This document shows, one piece after another, positions 1 to 8,435 of a DNA stretch of 64,000 nucleotides. The DNA lies in contig JBNKWP010000008.1 of NCBI GenBank assembly GCA_050299835.1, positions 62,001-126,000 on the forward strand, in the 5' to 3' direction. The stretch is from JAJDOD01 sp050299835 (GTDB lineage: Bacteria > Pseudomonadota > Alphaproteobacteria > Rhodobacterales > Rhodobacteraceae). The first letter of the stretch is position 1; each line of letters begins with the position of its first letter. The notes under the pieces were generated by a model, which saw nothing but the letters and a program-made list of their open reading frames with translations, had not been told where the DNA came from and made no database searches. The translations under genes were made by a program, and so were the position numbers.

Positions 1-739
1 GCCCCTCGACCGCCTCAAGCAGGCGCTCGGGATGTGTCATCGGCAGCATGTGCCCCGCATTCGGGACCGTGACCCATTCGGCATCCGGTATCCGGTCGCC
101 GATGGTGGAGATGATTTCCGAGATGACCGGGTGGGAGTCGCCACCGTCCACGAAGGTCACTGGCATATCCAGTTCCTCCAGCCGACCTTCCCGAAGCAGG
201 CCGGGCCGGTCGTCGAACAAAAGCGTATTGCCTGGCGGAATCAGCGGAACCCTATCCACCATATAGGCGCGCTGCTCGCTCGTCAGGTCCGACCAGACGG
301 AGCCGTCGCCCCATAGGGCATGGAATTCTTTCGCTGCCGTGGCGTGTTCGGCGGCCGCCATCTTCTTGGTGAAGGCCGCCATGTCGCGTTCGACTTTCTC
401 GAAAGCCCACCGTCCCTTTACCGCCGCGAAAAACGGAGGCTCCACAAGAACCAGAGACGCCACGCGATAGGGCCGTTCGACGGCAATGCGCAGCGCAAGA
501 ACCGCACCGAATGAATGCCCCACCAAAGGAACCGGCTCCGACGGCAATTCGTCCAGCGCCAGTTCAACCGCCTGATCGGAAAAATCCCGCGACGTGTCAT
601 AGGCATCTGCCAGCCCGTGCCCCGGCAATTCGATCAGCAGGGGCGAAATCGGCCGCTCAATCATGTTCAGGAAGGGGCGCCAGTTGGCGGCGCGTCCCAG
701 TCCGCAATGGATCAGAGCAAGAGGTTGCTTAACCGCCAT
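1..739 (-). CDS. alpha/beta hydrolase, C-terminus cut by window edge
   Basis: Reading leftward from an ATG at 739, about 246 codons stay open to the window edge, so the C-terminal end is missing. The N-terminal strand ends in LIHCGLG (oxyanion-hole region). A G-H-S-F-G nucleophile elbow follows near residue 75, and a late GHMLP segment supplies the likely catalytic His, so the nucleophile and His of the triad are visible. Substrate cannot be told from sequence; the family covers esterases, haloperoxidase-like and ring-cleavage hydrolases. The start lies 3 bases after the stop of the HCCA isomerase gene, so the two are probably one operon. The family call is firm and the function open. Confidence 0.85.
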   Translation of the reverse strand, partial: MAVKQPLALIHCGLGRAANWRPFLNMIERPISPLLIELPGHGLADAYDTSRDFSDQAVELALDELPSEPVPLVGHSFGAVLALRIAVERPYRVASLVLVEPPFFAAVKGRWAFEKVERDMAAFTKKMAAAEHATAAKEFHALWGDGSVWSDLTSEQRAYMVDRVPLIPPGNTLLFDDRPGLLREGRLEELDMPVTFVDGGDSHPVISEIISTIGDRIPDAEWVTVPNAGHMLPMTHPERLLEAVEG

Positions 740-742
740 GAC

Positions 743-1342
743 TCAGAGCTGCCCCCCGAGATGCATGTCCAACTGTTCGATCCGGTCCTGCCCCCAGAAC
801 CGTGCGCCATCATCGGTAATGAAGAACGGCGCACCGAAAGCACCGGCATTCACCGCGTCTTCAAGGTTCGCCTCATACGCCACGGCCCCGGACAAGAGCC
901 CGCTATCGGCCAGCGACGGGTCGAACCCCGCCCCTTCAAGGCAGGCTTTGATCACTGCATCCTCCGCTATGTCCTTCTCCTCCGCCCAACAGGCGCGCAG
1001 GATGGCGAAGAGCAACCCGGCCAGGTCACCCCCACCCGCCTTTTGCGCCGCGATCAGCGCATAGGAGGACGGCGCGGCATTGGTGGGGAAGTGAGCGGGC
1101 TTGAGGTTGATCGGCAGTCCCGCCAGCTTCGCCGCCCGCTCCATCTCCATCAGCCGATATTCCTGCCGCGACACATGTCTTTGTCCCGGCGGTGTCCCGC
1201 CGGTTCGGGCGAAAAGCCCCATCAGGTCCAGCGGCCTATAGGTGATCGTAGCCCCGTGCTTTGACGCCACTTCCGCTGGCCGCGCGCCCGCCAGATAGCA
1301 ATTCGGCGAAAACGTGGAGAGGTAGTAGTCGATATGCGCCAT
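743..1342 (-). CDS. 2-hydroxychromene-2-carboxylate isomerase (DsbA/GST-kappa fold)
   Basis: The 199-residue protein begins M-A-H-I-D-Y-Y-L-S and has the thioredoxin-like GST-kappa/HCCA isomerase layout. The F-S-P-N-C-Y segment replaces a CxxC motif, and a C-terminal GAPFFITDDGARFWGQDR segment (cis-Pro region and last helix) is typical of the family. HCCA isomerases act in aromatic (naphthalene-type) degradation and use glutathione, but most genomic copies have no proven substrate. An ATG at 1342 is preferred over an upstream in-frame start because AGGAG sits about 10 bases before it and the homology begins there. It is divergent from prs and followed immediately by the truncated hydrolase. 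Confidence 0.85.
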   Translation of the reverse strand: MAHIDYYLSTFSPNCYLAGARPAEVASKHGATITYRPLDLMGLFARTGGTPPGQRHVSRQEYRLMEMERAAKLAGLPINLKPAHFPTNAAPSSYALIAAQKAGGGDLAGLLFAILRACWAEEKDIAEDAVIKACLEGAGFDPSLADSGLLSGAVAYEANLEDAVNAGAFGAPFFITDDGARFWGQDRIEQLDMHLGGQL

Positions 1343-1452
1343 TTTCCGGGGTTCTCCTGGGCGTTCGTGTTTGCCTGACCCTATGCGCGTGTTAAGCGGT
1401 GTCAACGTTACGAATCCGTTACGCGGAATGCACACGAGGGACAGTGCTGCCA

Positions 1453-2469
1453 ATGCCTCAATCTCACGAACCGAAGATCATCTCCGGAAACGGAAACCGG
1501 AATCTCGCCACTGCCGTTGCGCGTCGAATGTCGATGCACCGCGGTGTCAGTGTCGGGCTGGTGGATGCCCGGGTCGAAAGGTTCAATGACGGCGAGATCT
1601 TCGTCGAAGTCTATGAGAACGTGCGTGGCGAGGATATGTTCATCCTCCAGTCCACGTCGAACCCCGCCAATGACAACCTGATGGAGCTGCTGATCATGAC
1701 CGACGCGCTCCGCCGGTCTTCTGCGCAGCGCATTACTGCTGTTATACCCTATTTCGGCTACGCCCGGCAGGATCGCCGCACCAAGGCGCGAACGCCGATC
1801 ACCGCCAAGCTCGTTGCAAACATGATGGTCAGCGCGGGAATTGAACGCATCCTGACAATGGATCTGCACGCGGCCCAGATTCAGGGCTTTTTCGACATTC
1901 CCGTGGACAACCTTTACGCCGCGCCGATCTTCGCCCTTGATGTGAAACATGCCTTCAAGGACCGGCTCGGCGATCTGACGGTGGTCTCACCCGATGTCGG
2001 CGGAGTGGCCCGCGCCCGCGAACTGGCGCAGCGCATCGGTGCGCCCCTCTCCATCGTCGACAAGCGGCGCGAGAAACCCGGAGAAGTGGCTGAGATGACC
2101 GTGATCGGCAACGTGAAAGACCGCGTCTGCATCGTGGTCGACGACATGGTCGACACTGCAGGAACTCTTTGCAAGGGCGCGGAAACCCTGATGGAAGCCG
2201 GAGCCGCCGAAGTCCATGCCTATATCAGTCACGGCGTCCTTTCCGGGCCTGCCATCGAACGCGTGACCGCCTCTGTGATGAAAAGCCTCGTCATCACCGA
2301 CACGATCGAAGCGACCGAAGCCACGAAAGCGGCCAAGAACATCCGCATAGTGCCCACCGCGCCGATGTTCGCCCAGGCGATCATGAACATCTGGCACGGC
2401 ACCTCCGTCTCCAGCCTCTTCGATCAGGAGACGCTGGAGCCGATCTATGACGGCATGTATTCGAGCTAG
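1453..2469 (+). CDS. prs: ribose-phosphate pyrophosphokinase
   Basis: This enzyme makes PRPP from ribose-5-phosphate and ATP in the cytoplasm, feeding purine, pyrimidine, His, Trp and NAD synthesis. The 338-residue product carries the class I signature around DLHAAQIQGFFDIPVD, the ATP-loop arginine stretch YFGYARQDRR, and the PRPP-binding loop VVDDMVDTAGT. It starts at the ATG at 1453 (MPQSHEPK); an 18-codon upstream extension is possible but lacks family similarity. The gene stands alone, with a 110-bp divergent promoter region shared with the HCCA isomerase gene. Length is slightly above the 310-320 residues of enterobacterial Prs, as is usual in Rhodobacteraceae. Confidence 0.97.
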   Translation: MPQSHEPKIISGNGNRNLATAVARRMSMHRGVSVGLVDARVERFNDGEIFVEVYENVRGEDMFILQSTSNPANDNLMELLIMTDALRRSSAQRITAVIPYFGYARQDRRTKARTPITAKLVANMMVSAGIERILTMDLHAAQIQGFFDIPVDNLYAAPIFALDVKHAFKDRLGDLTVVSPDVGGVARARELAQRIGAPLSIVDKRREKPGEVAEMTVIGNVKDRVCIVVDDMVDTAGTLCKGAETLMEAGAAEVHAYISHGVLSGPAIERVTASVMKSLVITDTIEATEATKAAKNIRIVPTAPMFAQAIMNIWHGTSVSSLFDQETLEPIYDGMYSS

Positions 2470-2590
2470 ACCGTGTCCTGCAATCGGGTGAGCGGTGGTG
2501 GCACGACGAATCGCAGCATCATCCGTCGATGATGTGCAGCCGGAACGTCAAAATATGATGAGTAATTGCGTCCGTCCGCTGGCCTGACCG

Positions 2591-2848
2591 TCAGACACTC
2601 GAACCAATGCGCCGGACTCCACATCCCACCAAACCAGCAAGGATTCCGACGCTGATCGCGATGGACAGGTCCAGCAATTCGACCCTGGAAAAGTCGAACC
2701 CGTTGAAGATTAGTGTCTCGACGACACCGATCAGCCCGCCGAAAATGGCAGCCAGCACCGCATTACGTGTCATCATGCCGATGGCAAGGCCAAGTATGCC
2801 GGGCAGGCTCAGGATGTTGCCGCCGATGGTTCCGAGAATTTCCAGCAT
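2591..2848 (-). CDS. small membrane protein downstream of napC, unknown function
   Basis: An 85-residue, very hydrophobic protein with three likely membrane helices (about residues 5-25, 28-48 and 60-80), separated by short loops with few charges. I do not recognise the family. It starts 14 bases after the napC stop on the same strand, with a GAGGA-type ribosome site, so it is probably the last gene of the nap operon. It is not NapE, which is shorter with one helix. A role in membrane anchoring or quinol delivery would be guesswork. Confidence 0.7.
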   Translation of the reverse strand: MLEILGTIGGNILSLPGILGLAIGMMTRNAVLAAIFGGLIGVVETLIFNGFDFSRVELLDLSIAISVGILAGLVGCGVRRIGSSV

Positions 2849-2862
2849 GATCTCAGGTTCCT

Positions 2863-3558
2863 CTACTGATCGGCCGTCTGCAGATAGGCCCTGACAGCGG
2901 CGGTATTGGCTGCCGTCATTCGGTCAGCTTCAACCTCTGAAGAAGCCGCGATGTCCCGGACTACCCGGTCGTATTCTTCGAGATATCCCGACGGAAGGTT
3001 GTGCGCGATGCCCTGATGGCAGTCGATACAAGTCATTCCGGTGTCGAGGGCGCGCTGATGCTCCGATGCGGCCCGGGTTTCCTGGATCGTGAAGTCCATG
3101 AAATCGAAGGCATGGCAGTTCCGGCATTCGCGGCTGTCGGACGCCTTCATCTTCTTCCAGACAAGCGAAGCCATGTGCAGCCGACGCTCCTCGTATTCTT
3201 CAGGCGTCGAGATCGTCCCCAGCACTTCGTGGTAGACGTCTTTGACGGCCATGATCTTGGCTTTGACCTTGTGCTGCCACTCCTTCGGCACGTGACAATC
3301 GGAACAGATCGCGCGAACGCCGGAATGGTTATTGTAGTGGACCGTTTCGCGGTATTCGCTGAGGTTGGTTTCCATCGTGTGGCAGGACACGCAAAACTCT
3401 TCGGAGTTGGTCAATTCCAGCGACCAGTGAAACCCGCCCCAGAACATGATGCCGGCAAGAAAGCCCGCGATCAGCGTGAAACCGATGCTGAGGACAGCGG
3501 TCGGACGCCAAAACCAGTCCCAGAGGCGGCGAAGTCGGCCAGGTTTGCCATCTGCCAT
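2863..3558 (-). CDS. napC: periplasmic nitrate reductase tetraheme cytochrome c, NapC/NirT family
   Basis: NapC is the membrane-anchored quinol dehydrogenase that passes electrons from ubiquinol to NapB-NapA. The 231-residue protein has one N-terminal membrane anchor (about residues 17-38) and exactly four CxxCH haem sites: CVSCH, CSDCH, CRNCH and CIDCH. The spacing and the internal MASLVWKKMKASDS region match the NapC/NirT family. The ATG at 3558 is preceded by GAGGAG at 8 bases. It lies 24 bases after napB in the order napF-D-A-B-C. Because napG and napH are absent, NapC is expected to be the only quinol route to this reductase. Confidence 0.96.
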   Translation of the reverse strand: MADGKPGRLRRLWDWFWRPTAVLSIGFTLIAGFLAGIMFWGGFHWSLELTNSEEFCVSCHTMETNLSEYRETVHYNNHSGVRAICSDCHVPKEWQHKVKAKIMAVKDVYHEVLGTISTPEEYEERRLHMASLVWKKMKASDSRECRNCHAFDFMDFTIQETRAASEHQRALDTGMTCIDCHQGIAHNLPSGYLEEYDRVVRDIAASSEVEADRMTAANTAAVRAYLQTADQ

Positions 3559-3582
3559 GTCGAATGCTCCTCTTCCTAGGGG

Positions 3583-4014
3583 TCAGCGATCGCTGGAGGG
3601 CTGAAAGATGTTCTCGACCAGCGCCGGGGCGTCCGCCTGCGGGACATGGCACTGGTTGCAGAAGTAGCGCGTACCGGAAATGTAATCGAGCTCACGGCCT
3701 TCTCGGTCGAGGTAATGCGTCATGGAGAGCGTCGGCGCATCGCGTTCGCCCGCCTTGGTCCAGTCGTGGCAGGACAGGCATTGGTTGGTGCGCAGGTCGA
3801 TCTGGTACTGCTCGATCGAATGAGGGATGAGCGGGGGCTGCTGCCGGTAATTGCGCTGCATCCGACCTTCGATGTAGCGATGAATGTCATCCATGGCGAC
3901 GGGTTCATCGACCTCGGCTCCCCGCAAGGAGGACAGGGACTGCGCTTCTGCGTTGCCACCGAATGCGAGGATCGCAACCAGAGCAATGGTGCTCATTTGA
4001 AGCAACTTCTTCAT
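3583..4014 (-). CDS. napB: periplasmic nitrate reductase dihaem cytochrome subunit
   Basis: NapB is the small dihaem electron-transfer subunit that docks on NapA in the periplasm. The product has 143 residues: a Sec signal peptide MKKLLQMSTIALVAILAF ending near AEA-Q, then two CxxCH sites (CLSCH, CNQCH) and the conserved region P-P-L-I-P-H before the first haem site. The ATG at 4014 is chosen because AAGGAG lies 7 bases upstream and the signal peptide starts there; a 27-codon extension into napA is not supported. It begins 53 bases after the napA stop. Confidence 0.95.
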   Translation of the reverse strand: MKKLLQMSTIALVAILAFGGNAEAQSLSSLRGAEVDEPVAMDDIHRYIEGRMQRNYRQQPPLIPHSIEQYQIDLRTNQCLSCHDWTKAGERDAPTLSMTHYLDREGRELDYISGTRYFCNQCHVPQADAPALVENIFQPSSDR

Positions 4015-4067
4015 GACGGAACTCCTTTGCCACGTGTCGGGCGGTGCGGCGTAAGACCCTGACCGTT

Positions 4068-6560
4068 TCATGCCCGTTCGACCTTGCAGGCGCATTTCTT
4101 GAAATCAGTTTCCTTCGAAAGCGGACAGGTCGCATCGAGCGTCAGCTTGTTTACGAGCTGGCCTTCGTCAAACCAGGGCACGAAGACAAGACCCCTGGGC
4201 ACCTTGTTGCGTCCGCGGGTTTCTACCCGGCTGGTCATGTCCCCGCGACGAGTGGAAATCACGATCTCCTGCCCGCGCCTCAGCCCCCGGTCGCGGGCGT
4301 CTTCGGGATGCATGAAGACCACCGCTGCCGGGAAGGCCCGGTGCAGTTCCGGGACGCGACGGGTCATCGAACCGGAATGCCAGTGTTCCAGCACCCGACC
4401 GGTACAGAGCCACAGGTCGAATTCGTCATCGGGGGATTCCGCGGCAGGCTCGTAGGGCGCGAAAATGACCTTGGCCTTGCCGTCGGCATGGCCATAGAAA
4501 CGAACCCCCTCGCCCTTGGGCACGTAGGGGTCATAGCCTTCGCGGAAACGGTAGAGCGTTTCCTTGCCGTCCACGACCGGCCAACGCAAGCCGGGCACCT
4601 CGTGATAGGTGGAGAAATCGGCTAGGTCATGTCCATGCCCGCGCCCAAAGCTCGCGTATTCCTCGAACAGGCCTTTCTGAACATAATAGCCGAAATGCTC
4701 CGACTCGTCGTTTTCGAAGCCTTCGGCCACTTCTGACGTCGGATACCGATTGACCGCACCGTTCTCGAACAGGACCTCGTAGAGTGTCTTGCCGGCAAGT
4801 TCCGGTTTGGTCGCGACCAGGTCCTCCCCCCAAGCCTCTTCGACGGTGAACCGCTTGGAGAATTCCATCAACTGCCAGAGGTCGGATTTCGCCTCGCCCG
4901 GCGCCTTGACCTGCTGGCGCCAGAACTGCGTGCGGCGCTCGGCATTGCCGTAAGCCCCCTCCTTCTCGACCCACATCGCGGTCGGCAGGATGAGATCGGC
5001 GGAAATTGCCGTGACCGTCGGATAAGGGTCGGAAACGGTGATGAAGTTCTCCGGGTTCCGATATCCAGGGAGCCCTTCCTCGTTCATATTGGGGGCGGCC
5101 TGCATATTGTTGTTGCACTGCACCCAATAGGCATTGAGATCGCCGTCCTTGAGTTTGCGGTGCTGCAACACCGCGTGGAAGCCCGGCTTTTCCGGGATCG
5201 TGCCCGCCGGGACGTTCCAGGCGGATTCGCAAATCTTCCGGTGTTCCTCGTTCATCACCACCATGTCGGCGGGCAAGCGGTGGGCGAAGGTGCCGACCTC
5301 GCGCGCCGTGCCGCAGGCCGAGGGCTGGCCGGTGAGAGAGAATGGCGAGTTCCCCGGCTCGGAGATCTTTCCTGTCAGCAGATGCACGTTGTACATCAGC
5401 CCGTTCACCCATGAACCACGCGAGTGTTGGTTGAACCCCATCGTCCAGAGGCTCATGACCTTGCGGTTGGGATCGGCGTATTGCGCGGCCATGCGTTCTA
5501 GACTGCCCGCCGGAACGCCCGACAGCTCAGCAACCGCATCGAGCGTATATTCGGCCACCGATGCGGCGTATTCATCCAGCGTAATCGGTTCCAGCTTGCC
5601 GGAGTTCGGGTTTTCGGCGGCCATTTGCAGCGGATTGTCGTCGCGCAGACCGTAACCGATGTCGGTTGCGGTTCTGGTGAAGTTGACGTGCTTCTCCACG
5701 AATTCCTCGTTCACCGCGCCCGACTGGATGATGTGATTGGCGATGTAATTCAGGATCGCCAGATCGGTCTGGGGCTTGAACACCATTCCGTTGTCGGCAA
5801 GCTCGAAGGACCGGTGTTCATAGGTGGAGAGCACATGCACTTCGCAGCCAGGTTTCGTCAGGCGCGTATCGGTCAGCCGCGACCAAAGGATCGGGTGCAT
5901 CTCCGCCATGTTCGAGCCCCAGAGGACGAAGGTGTCGGCAGCCTCAAGGTCGTCATAGCAGCCCATCGGCTCGTCGATGCCAAAGGCCCGCATGAAGCCG
6001 ACCACGGCGGACGCCATGCAATGCCGGGCGTTGGGGTCGATATTGTTGGACCGAAGGCCTGCCTTCATCAGCTTTGCCGCCGCGTAACCTTCCCAGACGG
6101 TCCACTGGCCCGAGCCGAACATACCCACGCTGGTCGGTCCCTTTTTGGCCAACGCCTCTTTCCATTTGGCGGCCATCACGTCGAACGCCTCGTCCCAGGA
6201 CACCGGTTCGAATTCGCCGTTCTTGTCATAAACGCCGTTGGTTTTCCTGAGCAGAGGCGTGGTCAGACGGTCTTCGCCATACATGATCTTGGACAGGAAA
6301 TAGCCCTTGATGCAGTTCAGCCCGCGATTGACCGGCGCATCCGGGTCGCCCTGTGTCGCAACGACACGCCCGTCCTTGGTGCCGACCAGCACCGAACATC
6401 CGGTTCCGCAGAACCGGCAGGCCGCCTTGTCCCAGCGGATATCGGGCGTGCCGATCTGCGCATTTACGGGACCGGTGGCCAGCGGGATGCCCGCAGCCGA
6501 CGCGGTCGCGGTGGCCGCAGTCGCCTTGAGAAATGTCCGGCGCGATTCAGAGATGGTCAT
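4068..6560 (-). CDS. napA: periplasmic nitrate reductase catalytic subunit
   Basis: NapA reduces nitrate to nitrite in the periplasm with a bis-MGD molybdenum centre and one [4Fe-4S] cluster. The 830-residue protein begins with a Tat signal (RRTFLK at residues 7-12, cleavage near NAQ). The cluster cysteines are C48, C51, C55 and C83, in CRFCGTGC and NCIKGY. The molybdenum ligand is C181 in NARHCMAS. The C-terminal molybdopterin dinucleotide-binding domain includes the WHSGSMTRR segment. It overlaps napD by 14 bases, so translation is probably coupled, and NapD should bind its Tat signal during maturation. It needs molybdate, which modABC at 17-20 kb could supply. Confidence 0.98.
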   Translation of the reverse strand: MTISESRRTFLKATAATATASAAGIPLATGPVNAQIGTPDIRWDKAACRFCGTGCSVLVGTKDGRVVATQGDPDAPVNRGLNCIKGYFLSKIMYGEDRLTTPLLRKTNGVYDKNGEFEPVSWDEAFDVMAAKWKEALAKKGPTSVGMFGSGQWTVWEGYAAAKLMKAGLRSNNIDPNARHCMASAVVGFMRAFGIDEPMGCYDDLEAADTFVLWGSNMAEMHPILWSRLTDTRLTKPGCEVHVLSTYEHRSFELADNGMVFKPQTDLAILNYIANHIIQSGAVNEEFVEKHVNFTRTATDIGYGLRDDNPLQMAAENPNSGKLEPITLDEYAASVAEYTLDAVAELSGVPAGSLERMAAQYADPNRKVMSLWTMGFNQHSRGSWVNGLMYNVHLLTGKISEPGNSPFSLTGQPSACGTAREVGTFAHRLPADMVVMNEEHRKICESAWNVPAGTIPEKPGFHAVLQHRKLKDGDLNAYWVQCNNNMQAAPNMNEEGLPGYRNPENFITVSDPYPTVTAISADLILPTAMWVEKEGAYGNAERRTQFWRQQVKAPGEAKSDLWQLMEFSKRFTVEEAWGEDLVATKPELAGKTLYEVLFENGAVNRYPTSEVAEGFENDESEHFGYYVQKGLFEEYASFGRGHGHDLADFSTYHEVPGLRWPVVDGKETLYRFREGYDPYVPKGEGVRFYGHADGKAKVIFAPYEPAAESPDDEFDLWLCTGRVLEHWHSGSMTRRVPELHRAFPAAVVFMHPEDARDRGLRRGQEIVISTRRGDMTSRVETRGRNKVPRGLVFVPWFDEGQLVNKLTLDATCPLSKETDFKKCACKVERA

Positions 6561-6846
6561 GGGGCTGGCCTCCGGCTTTTGATGTATCGGCTCTGAGGGT
6601 CGGGCGGTGTTTCGCCATCTCCTCGAAATGGTGAAAATTCAGCGTCAGGGAGACGACGCCGGGGATCTGGTGCAGATCCATGATGATCTCGGAGGCGAGC
6701 CTGTCCGTGGTGTCCTCCACGACCACCACGAAACGACCGTCCTCCGACTGGGCATGCACTTCGACGCCGTCGACCTTTTCCAGGCTGTGCCGCAGCTCGT
6801 TGGCCTTCTCAGGTACGGATTGAAGGAGACAGCCGCAGATATTCAT
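6547..6846 (-). CDS. napD: NapD, chaperone for NapA maturation
   Basis: NapD is a small ferredoxin-fold cytoplasmic chaperone that binds the NapA twin-arginine signal and delays export until the cofactor is in place. The 99-residue product starts MNICGCLLQ, the typical NapD opening strand, and continues with the VDGVEVHAQSEDGRF and IPGVVSLTLNFHHFE segments that form the beta-alpha-beta repeats. The ATG at 6846 is chosen on homology; a 26-codon extension would run into napF. The napF stop overlaps this start by 4 bases. The tail after about residue 80 is hydrophilic and less conserved. Confidence 0.93.
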   Translation of the reverse strand: MNICGCLLQSVPEKANELRHSLEKVDGVEVHAQSEDGRFVVVVEDTTDRLASEIIMDLHQIPGVVSLTLNFHHFEEMAKHRPTLRADTSKAGGQPHDHL

Positions 6847-7346
6847 GAACGGACCCTTTGAGGAGAAGTTCTTTCCTTCACTGTAATGGCGCTCACAGGG
6901 CAAACGGGAATACACGCCCCGCATCCCGTGCAGGCATCTATCTCGACTTTGATGCGCCCAACGGAGCCGCTGGCAAGCTCAAAACGAAGCGCCGCGACTT
7001 CGCAAACGTCAGTACAGGTCCGGCAGGTGACGCCCGAATTCAGAAGGCAGGTTGCCTGAACTTCTGCGGTCAAGTCCCAGGGCGACCGTGAAAGATCGAA
7101 CACGGGTTCCGGGCAGGCCTCCGCGCAATCCGCGCAAAAGGTACAAGCGCCCGCCTCGAAATCGACAACCGGAGTCCCGGAACGTCCTTGGCTCAGAATA
7201 TTTTCGGGACAGGCCCGGATGCAGGAGCCGCAGGAGGTGCAGGAGGAGCGAATGCTGGACTCGCTGCTCCAAGGTGGTCGCAACGAACCGTCTGGAGCAA
7301 ACTGGGCACCGGCAGTCACCGGGCCATTCTGCAACGCATTCCTCAT
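6843..7346 (-). CDS. napF: NapF, polyferredoxin accessory protein of nitrate reductase
   Basis: NapF is a cytoplasmic iron-sulfur protein thought to help insert the NapA [4Fe-4S] cluster. The 167-residue product matches E. coli NapF in length. It opens with SLRPPWS, then has CTSCGSCIRACP, CTFCADCAEACP, a third looser set (CRTCTDVC) and CTGCGACIPVCP. The frame can be read further upstream to a TTG at 7484, but that codon lies inside an FNR box, so I place the start at the ATG at 7346, where GAGG sits 5 bases ahead. First gene of napFDABC, transcribed from the FNR-box promoter. Confidence 0.92.
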   Translation of the reverse strand: MRNALQNGPVTAGAQFAPDGSLRPPWSSESSIRSSCTSCGSCIRACPENILSQGRSGTPVVDFEAGACTFCADCAEACPEPVFDLSRSPWDLTAEVQATCLLNSGVTCRTCTDVCEVAALRFELASGSVGRIKVEIDACTGCGACIPVCPVSAITVKERTSPQRVRS

Positions 7347-7470
7347 ACCACCTCGCCAATCGGAGATCGATTTGTCGACAAAGTCGCCAAGCTGCCTGTT
7401 GTGGTGGCTGGCATGAATCACCTTCCGCACTGCGTTGCAAGCTACATAAGTCACCCTCAACAATAAACTC

Positions 7471-7484
7471 TTGACTTCGGTCAA
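7471..7484. promoter_or_regulatory. FNR/DNR box in front of napF
   Basis: The sequence TTGACTTCGGTCAA is a perfect TTGA-N6-TCAA palindrome, the consensus for FNR, FnrL and DNR proteins. Its centre is 131 bases upstream of the napF ATG and it begins only a few bases past the stop of the regulator gene. It points to oxygen- or NO-controlled expression of the nap operon. Confidence 0.85.
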
Positions 7485-7490
7485 GTCTGG

Positions 7491-8273
7491 TCAGGATCGT
7501 CGTGGCTCAAGCAGCCTCATCAGCGCCTTGCGGTCCCGCAAGATGATGTGCCGCCGGTTCAGCACCACGCCATGCGGCTCCAGCCGCTTGAATTGCCGCG
7601 ACAATGTCTCGGGCTTCATCCCCAGAAGCGAGGCCAGGACCTGCTTTTCGAAAGGCAGCTCGGCCACGTCCGAATCCTTAAAGCCTTCCGTGGCCGCGAT
7701 GATGTATCGGGCAAGGCGCTCAAGGCTGGAATTCGCCTTCAGGCTCTCGATCTGATGCACCAGTTGGTGCAGATGCGCATAGGCACCGGCAAGGATCGCC
7801 GGAAATGCCTCCGGATTGTCCTGAATGGCGGTCTGCACGACTGAACTTGGTGCCACAAACACCCTGCTGCTCACGAGAGAAACGGCAGAAGCCGGGTAGC
7901 GGTCAGCGCGGAAAGCAAGAGCTTCGGCAAAGCTCTGCCCCGGCTGAAACACATCGATCACGGCCTCGTCGCCATCGCTCTGATGCCGTGTCAGTTTGAT
8001 CAGTCCGGAGACCACGCAGTAGACCGCATCGGATAATTCACCCTGATTGAACAGCGTTTGGCCGCCATCGAGCTCCACGATGTCCGACCGTTCCGTGATG
8101 AAAACGAACACCTCCTTTGGCAAAGAACCAAAGAACGGACTTCGCCGGACGATATCGAGGGACGGAGACGCGATGACAACACCTAAGCTTCGGGCACGAT
8201 TGCGGGCGATCCTATGTAGGTAATCCAGCCCGTCAATAGTCACGGAGGCATCTGTCGGACCGGCCCGCAACAT
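7491..8273 (-). CDS. Crp/Fnr family transcriptional regulator, DNR-like
   Basis: The 260-residue regulator has a cyclic-nucleotide-like sensor domain (about residues 40-150, with FNQGELSDAVYCVVSG and FQPGQSFAEA). A dimer helix follows, then a C-terminal winged helix with recognition helix KPETLSRQFKRL. The E-x-x-S-R pattern there predicts binding to TTGA-N6-TCAA. The N-terminal Cys cluster of true FNR is missing, so it fits the DNR/NnrR group, whose members sense NO, probably through haem. The ATG at 8273 is chosen because longer readings run into the divergent gene; the exact start is uncertain. It lies just upstream of nap on the same strand and probably controls nap and the divergent flavodoxin. 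Confidence 0.88.
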   Translation of the reverse strand: MLRAGPTDASVTIDGLDYLHRIARNRARSLGVVIASPSLDIVRRSPFFGSLPKEVFVFITERSDIVELDGGQTLFNQGELSDAVYCVVSGLIKLTRHQSDGDEAVIDVFQPGQSFAEALAFRADRYPASAVSLVSSRVFVAPSSVVQTAIQDNPEAFPAILAGAYAHLHQLVHQIESLKANSSLERLARYIIAATEGFKDSDVAELPFEKQVLASLLGMKPETLSRQFKRLEPHGVVLNRRHIILRDRKALMRLLEPRRS

Positions 8274-8373
8274 TAACACAACTGAGAGAGCCCTGGCCAA
8301 ACAAACGAGGTCACGCAGTGCCACGGTTACAGCACTATCCACTCCAGGTGTCGGCGGAGTATCTTCCGGTGAT

Positions 8374-8387
8374 TTGACCGGGATCAA
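8374..8387. promoter_or_regulatory. FNR/DNR box between regulator and flavodoxin genes
   Basis: TTGACCGGGATCAA matches TTGA-N6-TCAA exactly. It sits in the divergent intergenic region, centred 55 bases upstream of the flavodoxin ATG at 8436 and 107 bases from the regulator ATG at 8273. It could activate the flavodoxin gene and autoregulate the regulator. Confidence 0.82.
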
Positions 8388-8435
8388 ACGTGCCGTGGTG
8401 CAAATGCGGTAGCGTTGCCGTGGGAGGAAACGACC

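Noticed and set aside
5625..6596. 323-codon frame on the plus strand opposite napA
   Set aside because: Antisense shadow of napA with no start signal.
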